Source of the DNA: Nocardia pseudovaccinii NBRC 100343
GTDB lineage: Bacteria > Actinomycetota > Actinomycetes > Mycobacteriales > Mycobacteriaceae
Assembly: GCF_001613225.1 (NCBI RefSeq)
Contig: NZ_BDBY01000009.1
Coordinates: forward strand, 1-64,000
Length of the DNA stretch: 64,000 bases
Reading direction: 5' to 3'
Shown here: one piece after another, positions 27,637-36,961 of the stretch
How positions within the stretch are numbered: position 1 is the stretch's first letter
How the letters are laid out: each line of letters starts with the position of its first letter
Translations under genes and position numbers: made by a program
Notes under the pieces: model-generated
Databases searched by the model: none
What the model saw: only the letters and a program-made list of their open reading frames with translations
Told to the model about the DNA's origin: nothing

Positions 27637-28287
27637 ATGAGTCGATTCGGTGGGTTCCCACTCGCGGGGCTGGACTTTTACGAGGATTTGGAAGCCGATA
27701 ACTCGAAGGCCTTCTGGACCGCGCACAAGGATATCTACGAGCAGTCGGTCAAGGCGCCGATGGTCGCGCTGACCGCGGAGTTGGAGGCGGACTTCGGGAC
27801 CGCCAAGATTTTCCGGCCGTACCGGGACGTGCGCTTCTCCAAGGACAAGGTGCCCTACAAGACGGCGCAGGGCGCGGTGGTCAGCGTTGCGCCGGGTACG
27901 GGCTGGTATGTGCAGATCAGCGCGGCCGGACTCTTCGTCGGCGGCGGATTCTATGCGGGCTCCCCCGCGCAGATCGCCCAGTTGCGCACAACCATCGACG
28001 ACGAGGTCCGCGGCCCGGAACTGGAGGCCATCCTGGCAAAGCTCACCAAGGCCGGATTCACCGTCGGCGGCGAGCAGCTCAAAACCAAGCCGAAGGGTTA
28101 CGACGCCGACCATCCGCGCATCGATCTGCTGCGGCACAAATCGCTGACCTGCAGTAAGGAATACGGCGCACCGGCCTGGTTGGACAAACCCCGCGCCGCG
28201 AAGGAGGTCCGCACCGCCTGGGAGACGATGCGGCCCTTCATCGATTGGGTGGGCGCGGTGGTCAGTGGTGCGCCCGCTCGGACCTAA
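27637..28287 (+). CDS. DUF2461 (TIGR02453) family protein
   Basis: A 216-aa conserved protein of unknown function. FYEDLEADNSKAFWTAHKD near the start (~12-30), FRPYRDVRFSKDKVPYKTAQ (~65-84) and YVQISAAGLFVGGGFY (~97-112) are the family hallmarks. The ATG at 27637 begins at the conserved core; upstream in-frame codons lack support. Its 3' end overlaps egtD by 4 bp in convergent orientation. Confidence 0.85.
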   Translation: MSRFGGFPLAGLDFYEDLEADNSKAFWTAHKDIYEQSVKAPMVALTAELEADFGTAKIFRPYRDVRFSKDKVPYKTAQGAVVSVAPGTGWYVQISAAGLFVGGGFYAGSPAQIAQLRTTIDDEVRGPELEAILAKLTKAGFTVGGEQLKTKPKGYDADHPRIDLLRHKSLTCSKEYGAPAWLDKPRAAKEVRTAWETMRPFIDWVGAVVSGAPART

Positions 28288-29255
28288 CGGCGAGCGGCGA
28301 GGACGAGGGCGAAGCGGTCGTCCGGATCGGTCCAGACCTGTTCGGTCTCGAATCCCGCTGCGGCCAATTCGGCGTCCAATCCGTCGATACGGAATTTGGC
28401 CGAGATTTCGGTGCGCATCTGCTCGCCACGCGCGAACTGGACAGTGAGGTCCAGTTCGCGGACCTGCACGGTCATATCTTCGGTGGCCTCCAAGCGCATT
28501 TCGATCCACTCGTGTTCGGTATCCCAGACGGCGACGTGGGCGAACTTGTCCGGCTCGAAGTCGGCGTCGAGGCGACCGTTCAAGACATGCAAGACATTTC
28601 GGTTGAATTCGGCGGTGACACCGGCCGCGTCGTCATAGGCGGGGACCAGTACGGCGGGGTCGGTCACCAGGCCCGCGCCGAGCAGCAACTGTTCGCCCGG
28701 CTCCAGCACCTCGTAGATGCTGGACAGGAATTCGGCCCGTTCGGCGGGGACCAGATTGCCGATGGTGCCGCCGAGGAAGGCGATCATCCGGCGGCCGCCG
28801 CCCGGCAGATTGTGCAGGGTGTCGGTGAAATCGCTGACCACGCCGTGAACGGCGAGTCCCGGGAACTCGGCAGCGATCTCCGCGGCCGCCGCCCGCAGCG
28901 CCGAGGACGAGACATCCTGCGGAACATAGGTTTTCAGCGGTCCCTCGGCAGTCAAAGCGGAAAGCAGCAGCCGCGTCTTGGCGGCCGAACCCGAGCCGAG
29001 CTCGACCAGGACCTCGGCCTGCGCGGTACGGGCGATCTCGCCGACTACCCGCTCCAGCAGTGCGCGTTCGGTGCGGGTCGGGTAGTACTCGGGCAGTTCG
29101 GTGATCTTTTCGAACAGTTCACTGCCTCGGGCGTCGTAGAACCACTTGGGTGGCAACCACTTCGGGTCCGCGGTGAGGCCGAGCATGGCATCCGCGCGCA
29201 ACGCCGAGGTGAGGTCGTCATCGGATAGGTAGATCTCCAGCGTGGGTGCGGTCAT
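28284..29255 (-). CDS. egtD: L-histidine N-alpha-methyltransferase EgtD
   Basis: Trimethylates histidine to hercynine with SAM, the first committed ergothioneine step. The 323-aa protein shows the EgtD pattern: WFYDARGSELFEKITELPEYYPTRTE-type region near residues 38-63, the SAM loop VELGSGSAAKTRLLL (~83-97), FLGGTIGNL (~138-146) and the histidine-binding NRNVL and EWIEMRL residues. Its start overlaps the egtC stop by 4 nt. With egtA-C it forms a leftward operon. Confidence 0.97.
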   Translation of the reverse strand: MTAPTLEIYLSDDDLTSALRADAMLGLTADPKWLPPKWFYDARGSELFEKITELPEYYPTRTERALLERVVGEIARTAQAEVLVELGSGSAAKTRLLLSALTAEGPLKTYVPQDVSSSALRAAAAEIAAEFPGLAVHGVVSDFTDTLHNLPGGGRRMIAFLGGTIGNLVPAERAEFLSSIYEVLEPGEQLLLGAGLVTDPAVLVPAYDDAAGVTAEFNRNVLHVLNGRLDADFEPDKFAHVAVWDTEHEWIEMRLEATEDMTVQVRELDLTVQFARGEQMRTEISAKFRIDGLDAELAAAGFETEQVWTDPDDRFALVLAARR

Positions 29256-30085
29256 AGGAGCGAGCCTTTCGTGCTTGGAACGTCAAGTAGCGGTGTGATG
29301 GACAGCGCGCCTGGGCGGGCGCTGACCAGCTGGCGATCCGGAATCGGCTGCCAGCGCGGGTCGTCGTCGAAGGGCTCCGAGGACAGGATGGCGAAATCAT
29401 CGGTCACCAGTGCGGATAGTGAGTGGTAGACGGTGGTCGCCCACAGCTGCCTGCCATCACCGAGCAGGAAATTCAGTCGGGCACCCGGGGATTGCGCCAG
29501 TACGGCCGAGACCAGCAGACTCAATGCCGCAGGCGCCGCCGCCCACGAACCGTCGGGAGTGTCGGTCGAGAGCAGACTGCGCAGGATCACCCAGAGCGTC
29601 GCCGCGTCGGTCGCGGATTCGGCCTCCAGCAACTGCACCGGCTCGAACAGCGGGCCCGCGCCGAGTTCGGTTGCGGTGGAGCCGAATTCCGTGGCGACCG
29701 CGCTCAGGGCCCGCCGCCAATCGGGCACCACGCCGTTATGGCTGAATGCCCACCGACCGTGCGTGAACGGTGCACAGGCATTCCGCTCGACCGGCATCCC
29801 AACGGTCGCCGAGCGAACCGCCGCCAAGACCGACCACGACTCCAGTTGCGGCAGGACCTCTTCCACCGCCGGATCGGTCCAGATGGGCGCCGAGTTGCGA
29901 TACCGGCTGACGGTCACGCCGTCGTCGTCACGCCACCAGGCCACCCCGAACCCGTCCGCATTGATCGTCCCGCCCCCGCGCATATCCTTGGGCGCCCACG
30001 CCTGGGTCCGCAGGGAATGCGAACCGAGCGTCAACATGTCGCCCACGCGCACCGGCGGACCGACGTAACCGAGTTGACGACACAT
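29252..30085 (-). CDS. egtC: Ergothioneine amidohydrolase EgtC
   Basis: Removes the gamma-glutamyl group from the hercynyl-cysteine sulfoxide conjugate. The 277-aa protein is a class II amidotransferase domain: it begins MCRQ, so Cys2 becomes the nucleophile after Met removal, and carries DGFGVAWW, VRSATVG and the HNGVV segment (~110). The ATG at 30085 is fixed by this Cys; the frame is open far upstream but only as an antisense-like extension. It lies 28 bp after egtB. Confidence 0.95.
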   Translation of the reverse strand: MCRQLGYVGPPVRVGDMLTLGSHSLRTQAWAPKDMRGGGTINADGFGVAWWRDDDGVTVSRYRNSAPIWTDPAVEEVLPQLESWSVLAAVRSATVGMPVERNACAPFTHGRWAFSHNGVVPDWRRALSAVATEFGSTATELGAGPLFEPVQLLEAESATDAATLWVILRSLLSTDTPDGSWAAAPAALSLLVSAVLAQSPGARLNFLLGDGRQLWATTVYHSLSALVTDDFAILSSEPFDDDPRWQPIPDRQLVSARPGALSITPLLDVPSTKGSLL

Positions 30086-30113
30086 CAGCGCCGCCCTTCC
30101 GCCGTCGAGACCC

Positions 30114-31454
30114 TCACTCGCCCTCGCCTTTTCGCAGGTCGCGGGCCAGGCGGAAGCCGGAGAAGATCTGGCGGCGGATGGGGTGGTCCCAGTTGCGGAA
30201 GGTGCCGCGGCACGCGACCGGATCGGTGCCGAAGGAGCCGCCGCGCAGGACTCGGTAGTCGCCGCCGAAGAACACATCGGAGTATTCGGCGTACGGGAAG
30301 GCGCGGAAGCCCGGATAAGCCTCGAAACCCGATGCGGTCCACTCCCATACGTCGCCGATGAGCTGATGCACACCGGCCGGGGAGGCACCGGCCGGGTATG
30401 CGCCGACCTCGGCGGGTTCCAGGTGCCGCTGGCCGAGATTCGCGGTGGTGGAATCGGGTTCGGCAGCACCCCACGGGTAGCGGCGGGACGCACCGGTCTC
30501 CGGGTCGAAACGCGCCGCCTTCTCCCATTCGCCCTCGGTGGGCAGGCGCTTACCAGCCCACGCGGCATACGCCTCGGCCTCGAACCAGCAGACGTGCACC
30601 ACCGGCTGCTGCGGACGCACCGGCGTCATCACGCCGAATCCCCGACGCCACCAGTGCCCGGCCGGATCGCACTCCCAGAACTGCGGCGCCACCAGGCCCG
30701 CCTCCTGCCGGTGCGCCCAACCGTGTTCGGACCACAGCTCGGGCCGCTCGTAGCCGCCGTCGGCGATGAAGGCCTGGTACTGCGCGTTGGTGATCGGTGC
30801 GACGTCGATGGCGAAGGCGGGCACGTGCACCGGATGCGCCGGACGCTCATTGTCCAGTGCCCATGGGTCGGTCGAGGTGCCCATGACGAATTCGCCTGCG
30901 GGAATGACGACTTCGCCACCCACCGGAGCAGCCGCCGTCGGTGCGGCCGACGCGGACAGCACCGCGGGGCCGGTGCGCAATTGATGGGTGGCGAGCATGG
31001 TTTCGTCGTGCTGCTGCTCGTGCTGGGCGATCATGCCGAACGCGAAGCCGCCGTCGACCAATGGATCACCGTGTAAAGCGCTGGTTTCCAGCACATCCCA
31101 CACCTTGTCGCGCACGGTGCCGACATAGCCACGGGCCTGGCTTGGGTCGAGCAGCGGCAGTCCGGGGCGATTGACGCGAGCGTGTTTGAAGGCGTCGTAC
31201 AGCTCGTCGATATCGGCGCGCACCGCTTCACGGCGGCCGACATCGCGCACCAGCCAGAGCTCTTCCTGATTGCCGATATGGGCGAGATCCCAGACGAGCG
31301 GGCTCATCAGTCGCGAATGCTGGGCGACCAGCTCTGCTTCATCGAGGGTGGTGAGGCCGATGGTGCGATCCCTTGCGCGGGTGAGCACTTCGGCGATCCG
31401 GTCACGCAATTGTTCGGTGCCGGAATTATCCGTTGCGGGGTACTGAATGGTCAC
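30114..31454 (-). CDS. egtB: Hercynine oxygenase (sulfoxide synthase) EgtB
   Basis: Non-haem iron enzyme joining hercynine and gamma-glutamylcysteine with O2. In 446 aa the N-terminal DinB-like domain carries the iron ligands: LVWDLAHIGNQEELWLVR (~55) and HEQQHDETM (HxxxHxE, ~145), followed by a formylglycine-generating-enzyme-like domain (IPAGEFVMGTS to GFRLARDLR). GGGAGG precedes the GTG at 31454; the longer open frame beyond it is not needed. Confidence 0.96.
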   Translation of the reverse strand: MTIQYPATDNSGTEQLRDRIAEVLTRARDRTIGLTTLDEAELVAQHSRLMSPLVWDLAHIGNQEELWLVRDVGRREAVRADIDELYDAFKHARVNRPGLPLLDPSQARGYVGTVRDKVWDVLETSALHGDPLVDGGFAFGMIAQHEQQHDETMLATHQLRTGPAVLSASAAPTAAAPVGGEVVIPAGEFVMGTSTDPWALDNERPAHPVHVPAFAIDVAPITNAQYQAFIADGGYERPELWSEHGWAHRQEAGLVAPQFWECDPAGHWWRRGFGVMTPVRPQQPVVHVCWFEAEAYAAWAGKRLPTEGEWEKAARFDPETGASRRYPWGAAEPDSTTANLGQRHLEPAEVGAYPAGASPAGVHQLIGDVWEWTASGFEAYPGFRAFPYAEYSDVFFGGDYRVLRGGSFGTDPVACRGTFRNWDHPIRRQIFSGFRLARDLRKGEGE

Positions 31455-31509
31455 GATGGGTACCTCCCGAACTCGTTCTGGTCGGCTACTCGAGCTGCGC
31501 CGTCGCGAG

Positions 31510-32841
31510 TCACGGATGGTCCTCGGGCCGATCCGCACTGCGCGAAACGAGTTCATCGGTCGGGGTGCGACCGCTGCGACATCGTTCGGCGGCGGATTCG
31601 ATCTCGCGGGCCGCCGCCGGACTCGCCGCATGTGCCGCGGCCAGGGTCAGCAACTCGACCGCGATGCCACGGATCTCCGGATCGGCCAACCCACAGCGCG
31701 CCGCGTCGAGCCAACGGCCCGCGAGTGGCGCGGCGAGGACCGTCGCCTCGACGACAACCGACGGAGACGACAGCAGGGCGTCGAAGATATGGATCGGTAC
31801 GGTCCAGTCGTTATCGGGTTGGGCGTCCAGATATCGGACCTCGAGATGTCCGGAGGCGCGTACCGGCGGGAACAGCGTGGTCAGGTGATAGTCGAGGTCG
31901 CCGACATCGGGGCGCCGGCCGATCTCGTCGTCCAGCGCCCCGGACAACCAGTCCGCAAAGGTCGCCTCCGGTGGCGCTGACCAGCCGATATCGCCGCCGT
32001 TGCCGGATATGCCATCGGGGCGGCGAACACACAGCAGCGGGACATCCAGGGCCCAGCGCGCATAGCCGGCGATCGGATCCGGCCAGGACTCCACCGCCGG
32101 ACGGGTGCGCGCGTGGTCGAGACGCAACCAGGTCCGCATGCGCTGGGATGCCCACGCACCCACTGGTGCACCGTGTAATTCGGGCGAGCAGGCGAAGGCG
32201 GCGAGTAGCGCGGGACCGATCGTGTACAACGCATTCCACCGTGCGGTGACCTCGGCACGGTCCGCACCGGCATCGACGCTGACCTGCGTCGCGGCGGTAT
32301 TGCACATCATCAATTTGCCGAAGGGGCCGATGCCGCTGAAGGACTCCTCCATGGCGCGATAGCGCGGTAGCCGCAGGACCCGTTTCGGGCGGCGGTCCGC
32401 ATCGGCGGCGGCGGAGACGGTGCGGATGGATCGGGATTCGAGTAGATCCCGCAGCATCCGAGCGTCGGCGTGCAAACCCTCGCACAACTGCGCGGCAGCG
32501 GCGAACGGGGCACTGGAGAGTTCGATCTGACCGCCGGGTTCGATGGTGACCCGGCTGCCCCCTGGCAGCGGAAGTGCCGGTGAATCGGGGGCGATGGACC
32601 GCGGTGTATAGGGTCCGAGTGCATCTGCGAGTGCAGCCAGTTGCGGGCGGGGGGCGGCCGACGGGCCGGACGACGAACACTCACCCTGCACGGTGAGCCA
32701 TTCCAGTTCGGCGCCGATGAGCGTCGGTGGCCCCAGCTTGAAACAGATTTTCTCGATGTATGCCTCCGCCGCGGCCCGCGAGGACAGTTCGCCGTGCGCA
32801 AGCGCTATCACCCGCTCCGGATGTTCGAGCGTGACCGCCAT
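31510..32841 (-). CDS. egtA: Glutamate-cysteine ligase EgtA
   Basis: Supplies gamma-glutamylcysteine for the EgtB step. The 443-aa protein has the GCS2-type residues AELEWL (~39), GGQIELSS (~98), MCNTAATQVSVDAG (~173) and HLEVRYLDAQ (~335). GGAGG lies 5 nt before the ATG at 32841; an ATG five codons upstream would place that site inside the coding region. It leads the egtABCD operon, 55 bp before egtB, and is divergent from the egtE-like gene. Confidence 0.95.
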   Translation of the reverse strand: MAVTLEHPERVIALAHGELSSRAAAEAYIEKICFKLGPPTLIGAELEWLTVQGECSSSGPSAAPRPQLAALADALGPYTPRSIAPDSPALPLPGGSRVTIEPGGQIELSSAPFAAAAQLCEGLHADARMLRDLLESRSIRTVSAAADADRRPKRVLRLPRYRAMEESFSGIGPFGKLMMCNTAATQVSVDAGADRAEVTARWNALYTIGPALLAAFACSPELHGAPVGAWASQRMRTWLRLDHARTRPAVESWPDPIAGYARWALDVPLLCVRRPDGISGNGGDIGWSAPPEATFADWLSGALDDEIGRRPDVGDLDYHLTTLFPPVRASGHLEVRYLDAQPDNDWTVPIHIFDALLSSPSVVVEATVLAAPLAGRWLDAARCGLADPEIRGIAVELLTLAAAHAASPAAAREIESAAERCRSGRTPTDELVSRSADRPEDHP

Positions 32842-33109
32842 ACCAACCTCCACCATGTGAAACCGGGTAACCGTAGCTGTGCTGCGTATGCGCTGCCGGT
32901 CGTTGTTCAGGTAGTTCTGTATCGCCGTGGATGCCGGTCGTATTCCGATGCACCGACCCAAACCAGCGTAGCGAGGGGCACCGACAAGAAATGTGACAAG
33001 AATCTGAATTCGTGGCCATGCACAGCGAAGCGCTCGCGCACGGTGGCCCGGACCTGCGCCGACTCGTGCGACGGCCCAATGCCCCGATTTGGGCGATACT
33101 GTCGAGGCC

Positions 33110-34288
33110 ATGCTCGACGAGAATCGCGTACGCGCCGACATACCGGCCTACGACGCCGGATCCGATCTGGTCTTCCTCGACAGCGCGGGCTCCTCGTTAC
33201 CACCCCGAGTCGTCGTCGATACCGTTGTGGCACATCTGCGACGCGAAGCCGAAATCGGCGGCTACCGCGCGGCGAACGAGCGACTCGACGATCTCGCCGC
33301 TGTGAAAACCGATATCGGCCGACTCGTCAACGCCGATCCGACCGGCATCGCACTCAGCGATAGCGCGACCCGCGCATGGGCCGACTTCTTCTACTCGGTC
33401 CCACTCGCACCCGGCGACCGGATCCTCATCTCCGGCGCCGACTATGCGAGCAATGCCATCGCGGCGTTGCAGCGGGCCAAGGCGACAGGCGCGATGGTCG
33501 AACAGATTCCCAGCGACGGCAGCGGCCAGATCGACCTCGACGCCCTCGCCGACATGGTCGACGAACGGGTCAGGCTGGTGTCGGTGTTACACGCTCCGAC
33601 CAATGGCGGTCTGGTCAACCCGGCCGCCGACGCCACCCGTATCGCACATTCGGTCGGCGCGCTGGTACTGCTCGATGCCTGCCAGTCGGCCGGACAGCTG
33701 CCGATCGATGTGGCCGAACTCGATGTCGACGCGCTCTCGGTCACCGGCCGCAAATGGCTGCGCGGGCCGCGTGGCACCGGATTCCTCTATGTGCGACCGG
33801 AATTGGCCGCGTCGATGGAGCCGCAGCGGCTGGATCTGCACAGCGCGCAGTGGACCGGCCCGCAGGAGTACGCCCTGGCGCCAGATGCGAGTCGCTTCGA
33901 ATTCTGGGAATGCGATGTGGCGGCGCGACTCGGTCTCGGTGCGGCCGTTCGATATCTGCTCGAGCTGGGGCCCGAGGACGTCTACGACGCGATCGCGGTC
34001 CGCGCGGAGCATCTGCGCAAATCGCTGCCGGAAATCGACGGAGTCACGGTGCGCGACATCGGGATTCGGCACAGCGGCATCGTTTCGTTCACCGTCGAAG
34101 GGAAATCCGCTGTCGAGGTGCGCGATCGCCTTGCGGCGCAGAATATTACGGTGACGGCGAGCCATGCCAGCTCTACGCTGCTGGATATGACCGCCCGTGG
34201 CCTGGATTCGGTGGTGCGTGCCTCGCCGCACTGCTTCGTGAGTTTCGAGGAGCTGGACCGGTTCGCCGGCGCGGTCGCGACGCTCTGA
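33110..34288 (+). CDS. egtE: Class V aminotransferase-fold PLP enzyme, probable EgtE
   Basis: EgtE cleaves the C-S bond of the hercynyl-cysteine sulfoxide to give ergothioneine. This 392-aa PLP protein has [16 protein letters not shown] (~44-59), [22 protein letters not shown] (~190-201) and the PLP lysine in [20 protein letters not shown] (~217-236), a pattern like mycobacterial EgtE. It is transcribed away from egtA rather than following egtD, so assignment rests on likeness plus position; another cysteine desulfurase-like lyase is possible. Its stop shares a base with the rnz start (TGATG). Confidence 0.72.
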   Translation: MLDENRVRADIPAYDAGSDLVFLDSAGSSLPPRVVVDTVVAHLRREAEIGGYRAANERLDDLAAVKTDIGRLVNADPTGIALSDSATRAWADFFYSVPLAPGDRILISGADYASNAIAALQRAKATGAMVEQIPSDGSGQIDLDALADMVDERVRLVSVLHAPTNGGLVNPAADATRIAHSVGALVLLDACQSAGQLPIDVAELDVDALSVTGRKWLRGPRGTGFLYVRPELAASMEPQRLDLHSAQWTGPQEYALAPDASRFEFWECDVAARLGLGAAVRYLLELGPEDVYDAIAVRAEHLRKSLPEIDGVTVRDIGIRHSGIVSFTVEGKSAVEVRDRLAAQNITVTASHASSTLLDMTARGLDSVVRASPHCFVSFEELDRFAGAVATL

Positions 34289-35205
34289 TGTCACCTCGCG
34301 AACTGGTCGTACTCGGCACCGCGAGTCAGGTTCCGACCAAGCAGCGCAACCACAATGGGTATCTGCTGCGCTGGGGCGAGGAGGGCATCCTCTTCGATCC
34401 TGGCGAGGGCACCCAGCGGCAGATGACATACGCGGGCGTATCGGTCACCGATGTCACCCGGATCGCGGTGACGCATTTCCACGGCGACCACTGCCTCGGA
34501 CTACCGGGCATCATCCAGCGGATCAATCTAGACAAAGTCGCCCATCCGGTCGATGTGTACTACCCCGCCTCGGGTGCGGCGTTCTTCGATCGCCTGAGCT
34601 ATGCCAGCTCGTTCTATCGCACCGTCGAGCTCCGGGCGCATCCGATCGCCGATCCGGGTGCGCTGGACGCGCCTGGTGCGCCGTTCACCCTCGAGGCGAT
34701 CGCGCTATCCCATCCGGTCGACACCTTCGGCTACCGGCTCACCGAACCGAGCGGTGTGCGCATCCTGCCGGAGCGGCTCGCCGTATTCGGCCTGCACGGC
34801 CCGGCGGTCGGACAACTGCAGCGCACGGGCAGTATCGAATTCGACGGGCGCACAATCACGCTGGCCGAGGTCAGCGAGCCGAGACCGGGCCAGAGCTGCG
34901 CATTCGTGATGGACACGCGCCTGTGCCCGGGCGTGCTGTCCCTCGCCTCGGGCGTGGACATGCTGGTGATCGAGGCGACCTTCCTGGACGCCGATGCCCA
35001 CCTCGCCGAGGAATACGGCCATCTCACGGCCGGACAAGCGGCCCGGGTCGCTGCCGAGGCGGGCGTGCGCACCCTGGTGCTGACCCACTTCTCCCAGCGC
35101 TACCGTGATCTCGACGGCCACCGCGCCGAGGCGTCGGCGTACTTCACCGGCGAGATCGTGGTCGCCACCGACCTCGCGAGAATCCCACTCCCGCCGCGAC
35201 ATTGA
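34288..35205 (+). CDS. rnz: Ribonuclease Z
   Basis: Endonuclease that trims tRNA 3' trailers in the cytosol, important here because the tRNA gene in view lacks an encoded CCA. In 305 aa the beta-lactamase-fold zinc motif [13 protein letters not shown] (~62-74), the early [12 protein letters not shown] and NGYLLRW, the later Asp in VMDTR and the His of [10 protein letters not shown] (~269-278) are all present. Its ATG overlaps the egtE stop by one base, an unusual but tight coupling. Confidence 0.94.
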   Translation: MSPRELVVLGTASQVPTKQRNHNGYLLRWGEEGILFDPGEGTQRQMTYAGVSVTDVTRIAVTHFHGDHCLGLPGIIQRINLDKVAHPVDVYYPASGAAFFDRLSYASSFYRTVELRAHPIADPGALDAPGAPFTLEAIALSHPVDTFGYRLTEPSGVRILPERLAVFGLHGPAVGQLQRTGSIEFDGRTITLAEVSEPRPGQSCAFVMDTRLCPGVLSLASGVDMLVIEATFLDADAHLAEEYGHLTAGQAARVAAEAGVRTLVLTHFSQRYRDLDGHRAEASAYFTGEIVVATDLARIPLPPRH

Positions 35206-35215
35206 GCCCCGGTAC

Positions 35216-35466
35216 GTTGGGCTGCGGTAGGTCCAGTTGTCCTGCACGGAATCCTCAGGTCTGCTGATCCAGAGATCGGTTGGCGTACCAGGGTTTTGCC
35301 GTTGCAGTGCTGGGCGCGTCGTGTGCCGTACCCAGCTTACCTTCCGCAGCTGGGCGGGCAGGCCCACAGCTTCCAGCCCAGTCAACCGGCTGTGGTTGCA
35401 TTCTCGAGCGCAGTCGAATGGTCGTTCGGGGTGGGGTTTTCAGCAGCCATTCGACTGCGCTCGATG
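35216..35466 (+). repeat. Dispersed ~250-bp repeat, copy 1
   Basis: Homologous over its length with 45929-46190, same orientation. Nearly identical stretches include GTGCTGGGCGCGTCGTGTGC and GGCAGGCCCACAGCTTCCAG. It fills the gap between convergent rnz and the tetR gene at 35479. It ends with a perfect 18-bp inverted repeat, TCGAGCGCAGTCGAATGG at 35404-35421 and its complement at 35447-35464 around a 25-nt loop, 15 bp from the tetR stop. Likely non-coding; the frames it contains are not supported. Confidence 0.75.
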
Positions 35467-35478
35467 AGAGTGGGCGCG

Positions 35479-36051
35479 TCAGGTCAGGTGCAGCTGGATT
35501 GTGTGGGCTACCAGGGTGCGGAGGTCGGCGGAGGGGGCCACCAGGCGGAGGCTGCGGTTGGCCTGGAGGGCGGCGATGCCGTGGAGGTTGGTCCACAGGT
35601 TGATCGCGGGGTTGTCGGAATTCGGCGCGGCGGCCTCGACCAGCGCGGCAAAGCGTTCGAACAGCGGCAGGGTGATCGCGCGCAGATTCTCGCCGGAACC
35701 CTCGAGCAGGTCGTGGCGGAACATCAGGGTGAACATCTCGGGACGCTCCCCCGCGAATTCGACGTATTCGGCCGCCATGACCTGCAGCTGCTCGCGCGGC
35801 GTGGTCGCCCCCGCCGCCGCCTGTGCGAACCGCTCGATGAGATCGGCGAAACCACGCGCGGCGATGGCGGCCAGGAGCGCGCGGTGTGTCGGAAAGTGCC
35901 TGCGCGGCGCACCGTGGGAGACCCCGGCCGCACGGGTGATCGCACGCAGACCCAGCTGGGCCGCGCCGACCTCCTCGAGCATGTCGACCCCGGCGCCGAC
36001 CAGTCGTTCCCGCAACGGCTCGCTCATGGAGACATTGTCTACCGCGGTCAT
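35479..36051 (-). CDS. TetR family regulator next to an acyltransferase
   Basis: Repressor of 190 aa with the helix-turn-helix near residues 20-60 (ERLVGAGVDMLEEVGAAQLG, GVSHGAPRRHFPTHRALLAA). AGGAGG lies 7 nt before the ATG at 36051. It is divergent from the acyltransferase gene, and two copies of TAGACA-N-TGTCTA lie between them with a third, weaker copy inside its own first codons (36029-36041), so it very probably represses both genes. The inducer is likely a lipid-like molecule, by inference only. Confidence 0.85.
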   Translation of the reverse strand: MTAVDNVSMSEPLRERLVGAGVDMLEEVGAAQLGLRAITRAAGVSHGAPRRHFPTHRALLAAIAARGFADLIERFAQAAAGATTPREQLQVMAAEYVEFAGERPEMFTLMFRHDLLEGSGENLRAITLPLFERFAALVEAAAPNSDNPAINLWTNLHGIAALQANRSLRLVAPSADLRTLVAHTIQLHLT

Positions 36052-36106
36052 CGAATTCCTCCTGGTCGACTGCGTCACAGAGGACGAAATACCCTTTCGA
36101 CAATCA

Positions 36107-36143
36107 TAGACACTGTCTACACTCGTGCGGTAGACAGTGTCTA
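36107..36143. promoter_or_regulatory. Paired TetR operators TAGACA-N-TGTCTA
   Basis: TAGACACTGTCTA (36107-36119) and TAGACAGTGTCTA (36131-36143) are palindromes with centres 24 bp apart in the 115-bp divergent gap. GAGACATTGTCTA at 36029-36041, inside the regulator gene, matches at 11 of 13 positions. Confidence 0.8.
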
Positions 36144-36166
36144 CGACAACTCTCTCGGAGGCTCAT

Positions 36167-36847
36167 GTGTGGTACCGGTTGTTCAAGTACGTTCTGGTCG
36201 GCCCCCTGCTGCGGCTGCTCGGCCGCCCGGAGGTGGAAGGGCTGCGGCACGTACCCCGCACCGGACCGGTAATCATCGCGGCCAACCATGTCGCGATGCT
36301 CGACTCGATGTATCTCGCGCTGGCCCTGCCGCGCCGGGTCACCTTCCTGGCCAAACAGGAGTACTTCACCGGGACCGGATTGAAGGGCCGGTTCCAACGC
36401 TGGTTCTTCACCGTCGCGGGCCAGGTCCCGGTGAACCGCACCGGCGGCACCGCCGCCGCGGACGCACTGACCGCCGCGACGAAAATCCTCGAATCCGGCG
36501 ACGTCTGGGCCATCCATCCGGAGGGCACCCGCTCCCCGGACGGCTGCATCTACCGCGGCCGCACCGGCGCACTGCGCGTCGCCATGGCCACCGGCGCTCC
36601 GGTCATCCCGGCCGTGCTGTCGGGCACCGACAAGGTGAATCCGCGCGGCCACCGGCTGCCGCGCTTCGGCAAGGTGCGCATCAGCTTCGGCGCGCCGCGC
36701 TATTACCCGCAGCCCACCCCGAACCACCCGGCACCGGACACCAGCCAGGTCCGCGCCGCGACCGACGAACTGATGCGGGAATTGGCCACTCGATCCGGCC
36801 GGGACTACGTCGATCGCTACGCGGCAACTTTCTCGAATCGCCCATAG
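36167..36847 (+). CDS. 1-acyl-glycerol-phosphate acyltransferase (PlsC family)
   Basis: Membrane-associated acyl transfer to lysophospholipid or a related acceptor, 226 aa. The catalytic NHVAMLD (HX4D, ~40), the acceptor-binding EGTRSPDG (~114) and VPVNRTGG are visible, with one N-terminal hydrophobic stretch. The GTG at 36167 follows CGGAGG by 5 nt and is preferred to a GTG at 36137, which lies within the operator. Control by the divergent TetR is strongly suggested. Confidence 0.9.
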   Translation: MWYRLFKYVLVGPLLRLLGRPEVEGLRHVPRTGPVIIAANHVAMLDSMYLALALPRRVTFLAKQEYFTGTGLKGRFQRWFFTVAGQVPVNRTGGTAAADALTAATKILESGDVWAIHPEGTRSPDGCIYRGRTGALRVAMATGAPVIPAVLSGTDKVNPRGHRLPRFGKVRISFGAPRYYPQPTPNHPAPDTSQVRAATDELMRELATRSGRDYVDRYAATFSNRP

Positions 36848-36961
36848 ACACGGGCGTGTCCTCGGAATGGTTAACGCGGGGACGAATTGGCGGGATAGTT
36901 GGGGAGCAGGCCGGTTCACCCATGTCCGGCCACCGCACCGGGGTGACAAGGGAGTTGGACT

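Noticed and set aside
35255..36103. Long - strand frame running through the repeat and the tetR gene
   Set aside because: It is out of frame with the recognised TetR protein, lacks a ribosome site and consists of Arg/Pro/Gly-rich filler; the similar frame in the second repeat copy simply reflects repeated DNA.
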